From Oscillospiraceae bacterium (GTDB lineage Bacteria; Bacillota; Clostridia; Oscillospirales; CAG-272): a stretch of DNA of 32,647 nt. Made by a program: the position numbers and the translations under genes. Of this stretch, positions 30,673 to 32,647 are shown piece after piece. How positions within the stretch are numbered: position 1 is the first letter of the stretch; each line of letters opens with the position of its first letter. The stretch spans positions 1-32,647 of the forward strand of contig SVQX01000023.1 in NCBI GenBank assembly GCA_015065065.1, written 5' to 3'. The notes below the pieces were generated by a model. It was given only the letters and a program-made list of their open reading frames with translations. It did not search any database and was not told the DNA's origin.

Positions 30673-31693
30673 TTTCAGCCTCCTCTATATGCTCAACTAC
30701 TACCAGATGCCCAATTCCCGCGATAGGATCACCCTGCTTCACCGTGTCGGGGCTCATCAAAGCACCCGTGCCCATAATAATGACTCTTTTCAGCTCACCC
30801 TCGTATATTCGCGGCAGAATGTGCGCGCCGAAAACAGTTGCACTGCAAGCGCAACCCGACCCACCGCAGTGGGTATCCTGCGTGCTTCGCGAGAACATCA
30901 TCATGCCGCAATCGCAGTAATTTTTGCCAAGAGTATAGCCCTCTGATTCCATAAGCTCGGAAAGTATCGCCGCGCCCTCGTAGCCAAGGTCGCCCGTGGC
31001 GATAAGATCGTAGTCCTCGGGGAGAGTTCCGCTCGCCTCAAAAAAGCGCAAAAGAGTAGACTCCGCCGCAGGCGCCATAGCCGCCCCCATGTTGTTGGCG
31101 TCGGTAATTCCGCGCTCAATAACGATACCGGGCATGCACTCACTGATCCTTGCAAGAGGTGTGCGCCGTTTTGCGTATTGCTCCGACGCAAGAATAAATG
31201 CCCCCGAGCCCGTGACCGTCCACTGTCCCGTTGGCGGACGCTGACCGCCATACTCAATGGGCGTGCGGAATTGACGCTCTGCCGCTGCGTTGTGGGAGGA
31301 GGTCACCGCGGCTGCGGTGTCAAAATATCCCGCGCTGACTACGGCAGAGGCAAGCATAAGTCCCTCTGCGATAGTAGAGCAAGCACCGTACAGCCCGAAA
31401 AAAGGCGTGTCAAATGAAATCAGACCGTTTGCCGAGCTTACGCACTGATTGAGCAGGTCGCCCGCAAATATCGCGCCCAGCTCGCCGTCCTCCATGTTCG
31501 CCTTGGCAAGGGCAGAGGACAGTGCCCGTCTTTGCATCTCGCCTTCTGCGCGCTCCCACGTGTCCATCCCAAATCTGTCGTCCTCCGAGTGAAAATCAAA
31601 TTTCGCCCCCAGCGGGCCGTCGAATTCTTTTTTCCCGACTACTGTTCCCGCCGAAAGAATATATGCGTTGGTTTTTAATATCCCACCGTTCAT
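30656..31693 (-). CDS. spoVAD: Stage V sporulation protein AD
   Basis: 345-residue thiolase-fold protein of the SpoVA complex on the forespore membrane, shown in Bacillus to bind dipicolinate. Seen: 'GPLGAKFDFHSEDDRFGMDT', 'FAGDLLNQCVSSANGL', 'PFFGLYGACSTIAEGLMLAS' and 'TGDLGYEGAAIL'. The start has AAAGGT upstream. In most spore formers spoVAC precedes spoVAD; here the next gene upstream is ybeY, divergent, so SpoVAC is not in this operon. No SigG promoter could be named with confidence in the 100-nt gap to ybeY. Confidence 0.95.
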   Translation of the reverse strand: MNGGILKTNAYILSAGTVVGKKEFDGPLGAKFDFHSEDDRFGMDTWERAEGEMQRRALSSALAKANMEDGELGAIFAGDLLNQCVSSANGLISFDTPFFGLYGACSTIAEGLMLASAVVSAGYFDTAAAVTSSHNAAAERQFRTPIEYGGQRPPTGQWTVTGSGAFILASEQYAKRRTPLARISECMPGIVIERGITDANNMGAAMAPAAESTLLRFFEASGTLPEDYDLIATGDLGYEGAAILSELMESEGYTLGKNYCDCGMMMFSRSTQDTHCGGSGCACSATVFGAHILPRIYEGELKRVIIMGTGALMSPDTVKQGDPIAGIGHLVVVEHIEEAENGRMD

Positions 31694-31743
31694 AAAGTCG
31701 TACCTTTCTCATTAATATTGCAAATATTATTTGTGCTTTCCAC

Positions 31744-31772
31744 TTGAAATATACGCAAAAATATGTTATACT
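31744..31772 (+). promoter_or_regulatory. SigA promoter for ybeY
   Basis: TTGAAA, 17-nt spacer, TATACT, ending 28 nt before the ybeY start. Confidence 0.75.
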
Positions 31773-31800
31773 GAAAGTAATAATGAAAAGGAGAAAATCA

Positions 31801-32283
31801 ATGAAAAACGGACTGATGATATATTTTGAGGACGAGCAGAGCGTCGTTCCCGTGACCTACAAGCTAAAAATGCTTATGCGCCGCGCTATCGAAGCCACAC
31901 TTGAGTGTGAAGGTTTTGAAAACGAGTGCGAGGTGTCATTCACCTTCACGGATAACGAAAAAATACACGTCATTAACCGTGATTATCGCAACGTAGACCG
32001 CCCGACGGACGTTTTGTCCTTTCCCATGACCGACTTTGACAACTCCACGGGCGCACCAATTGCCGACGAGCCTATGCGCAGTCTTGGCGATATCGTCCTT
32101 TCCCTTGAAATGGCGCAGGCGCAGGCAGAGGAGTACGGTCACAGCTTCGAGAGGGAAGCGGCGTTCCTTTGTGTCCATTCCACGCTTCACCTGCTTGGAT
32201 ACGACCATATCGAGGAGGAGGACGAGGCTGAAATGCGTGCCATGCAGCGTATTGTGATGGAGAAGCTGGGAATTTTCGCGTAA
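31801..32283 (+). CDS. ybeY: Endoribonuclease YbeY (rRNA maturation factor)
   Basis: Zinc-dependent RNase acting in 16S rRNA 3' maturation and ribosome quality control. The metal motif HxxxHxxGxxH is seen as 'VHSTLHLLGYDH' near residues 118-129. 'INRDYRNVDRPTDVLSFPM' is the conserved N-terminal signature with the Arg and Asp residues, and 'LGDIVLSLE' follows. 160 residues is normal. The ATG at 31801 has AAAGGAG 9 nt upstream; an earlier in-frame ATG would begin inside the promoter. Confidence 0.95.
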   Translation: MKNGLMIYFEDEQSVVPVTYKLKMLMRRAIEATLECEGFENECEVSFTFTDNEKIHVINRDYRNVDRPTDVLSFPMTDFDNSTGAPIADEPMRSLGDIVLSLEMAQAQAEEYGHSFEREAAFLCVHSTLHLLGYDHIEEEDEAEMRAMQRIVMEKLGIFA

Positions 32284-32298
32284 AATTTCAAAAAGCTA

Positions 32299-32327
32299 TT
32301 GCAAAAATAGGGAAAATAAGGTATACT
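32299..32327 (+). promoter_or_regulatory. SigA promoter for rhaA
   Basis: TTGCAA, 17-nt spacer, TATACT, 62 nt upstream of the rhaA start codon. Confidence 0.7.
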
Positions 32328-32389
32328 ATTAGGTGGACATAAAGTCCCATTGTGATGAAAAATAAATTTGAATATTTTTGGAGGTTAAC

Positions 32390-32647
32390 ATGACACAGAA
32401 TCAGCGTTACGAGTCCGCAAAGGAGCTTTACGCAAAGATCGGCGTAGATACCGAAGCGGCATTGGCAAAACTGCAGGACGTACGCATTTCCATGCACTGC
32501 TGGCAGGCAGACGACGTACACGGCTTTGAGGGCACGGGCGAGCTGTCGGGCGGTATCCAGACAACGGGTAACTACCCCGGAATCGCGCGCAACTACGAGG
32601 AGGTTTTCGCTGACCTCGACAAGGCGCTGTCCATGATTCCCGGTACT
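32390..32647 (+). CDS. rhaA: L-rhamnose isomerase, N-terminal part
   Basis: The frame is open at the right edge; 86 residues are visible of an expected ~420. Converts L-rhamnose to L-rhamnulose, the step before rhamnulokinase. The N-terminus '[19 protein letters not shown]' and the segments '[16 protein letters not shown]' and '[18 protein letters not shown]' are characteristic of RhaA. GGAGG lies 6 nt before the ATG. It has its own promoter, apart from rhaB at the other end of the window. Confidence 0.95.
   Translation, partial: MTQNQRYESAKELYAKIGVDTEAALAKLQDVRISMHCWQADDVHGFEGTGELSGGIQTTGNYPGIARNYEEVFADLDKALSMIPGT

Noticed and set aside
1-32647. CRISPR arrays, complete insertion sequences, rRNA genes
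   Set aside because: No regularly spaced repeats, no intact transposase and no rRNA-like sequence were seen on either strand.

Overview
The window suggests a spore-forming Gram-positive anaerobe of the class Clostridia, probably a gut or gut-like Oscillospirales/Ruminococcaceae-type genome. Evidence: genes for dipicolinate synthase (dpaA, dpaB) and for the spore dipicolinate channel (spoVAD, spoVAE), an S-layer-homology surface protein, lipoproteins with lipoboxes, L-rhamnose catabolism genes and strong Shine-Dalgarno sites. No name can be fixed from this sequence alone.

Left part (1-14.9 kb, GC-rich by eye): the 3' end of an SLH surface protein; on the minus strand a divergent PRPP synthetase and rhamnulokinase; the dpaA-dpaB operon with a SigK-like promoter; comEC; then on the plus strand a stand-alone acyl carrier protein, a strongly promoted ~530-nt noncoding stretch that looks like a large structured RNA, trxB-bcp (thiol redox), two small membrane-protein genes, a ZIP metal transporter (minus) and two secreted or membrane proteins of unknown function.

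Middle part (about 15.0-23.2 kb, clearly AT-rich): a probable horizontally acquired island. It holds a wHTH regulator with a 39-residue peptide gene behind it, a membrane protein translationally coupled to two tandem MutS-type ATPases, and a RiPP-type cluster: a 57-residue three-Cys precursor, a PqqD-like recognition protein and a radical SAM/SPASM enzyme. The 39-residue peptide aligns without gaps with the leader of the RiPP precursor, the regulator and the MutS operon have near-identical promoters (TTGCAA-17-TATAAT), and a perfect 17-bp inverted repeat flanks the precursor gene. A truncated ACP and a serine-recombinase remnant mark the island's right side, which ends near tRNA-Pro(CGG).

Right part (23.4-32.6 kb, GC-rich): a 5'-nucleotidase-like surface lipoprotein; a lysine riboswitch ahead of dapA-dapB-radical SAM (DUF4080); a lactate-dehydrogenase-like protein lacking the catalytic His; a small membrane protein with acidic DxDGDG motifs; spoVAD-spoVAE; ybeY; and the start of rhaA.

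Taken together, the window carries much of the dipicolinate route: DapA and DapB of the lysine pathway (with DapA making the precursor), DpaAB for synthesis in the mother cell, and SpoVA for uptake by the forespore. The most novel parts are the peptide/MutS/RiPP island and the large candidate RNA at 9.2-9.7 kb.
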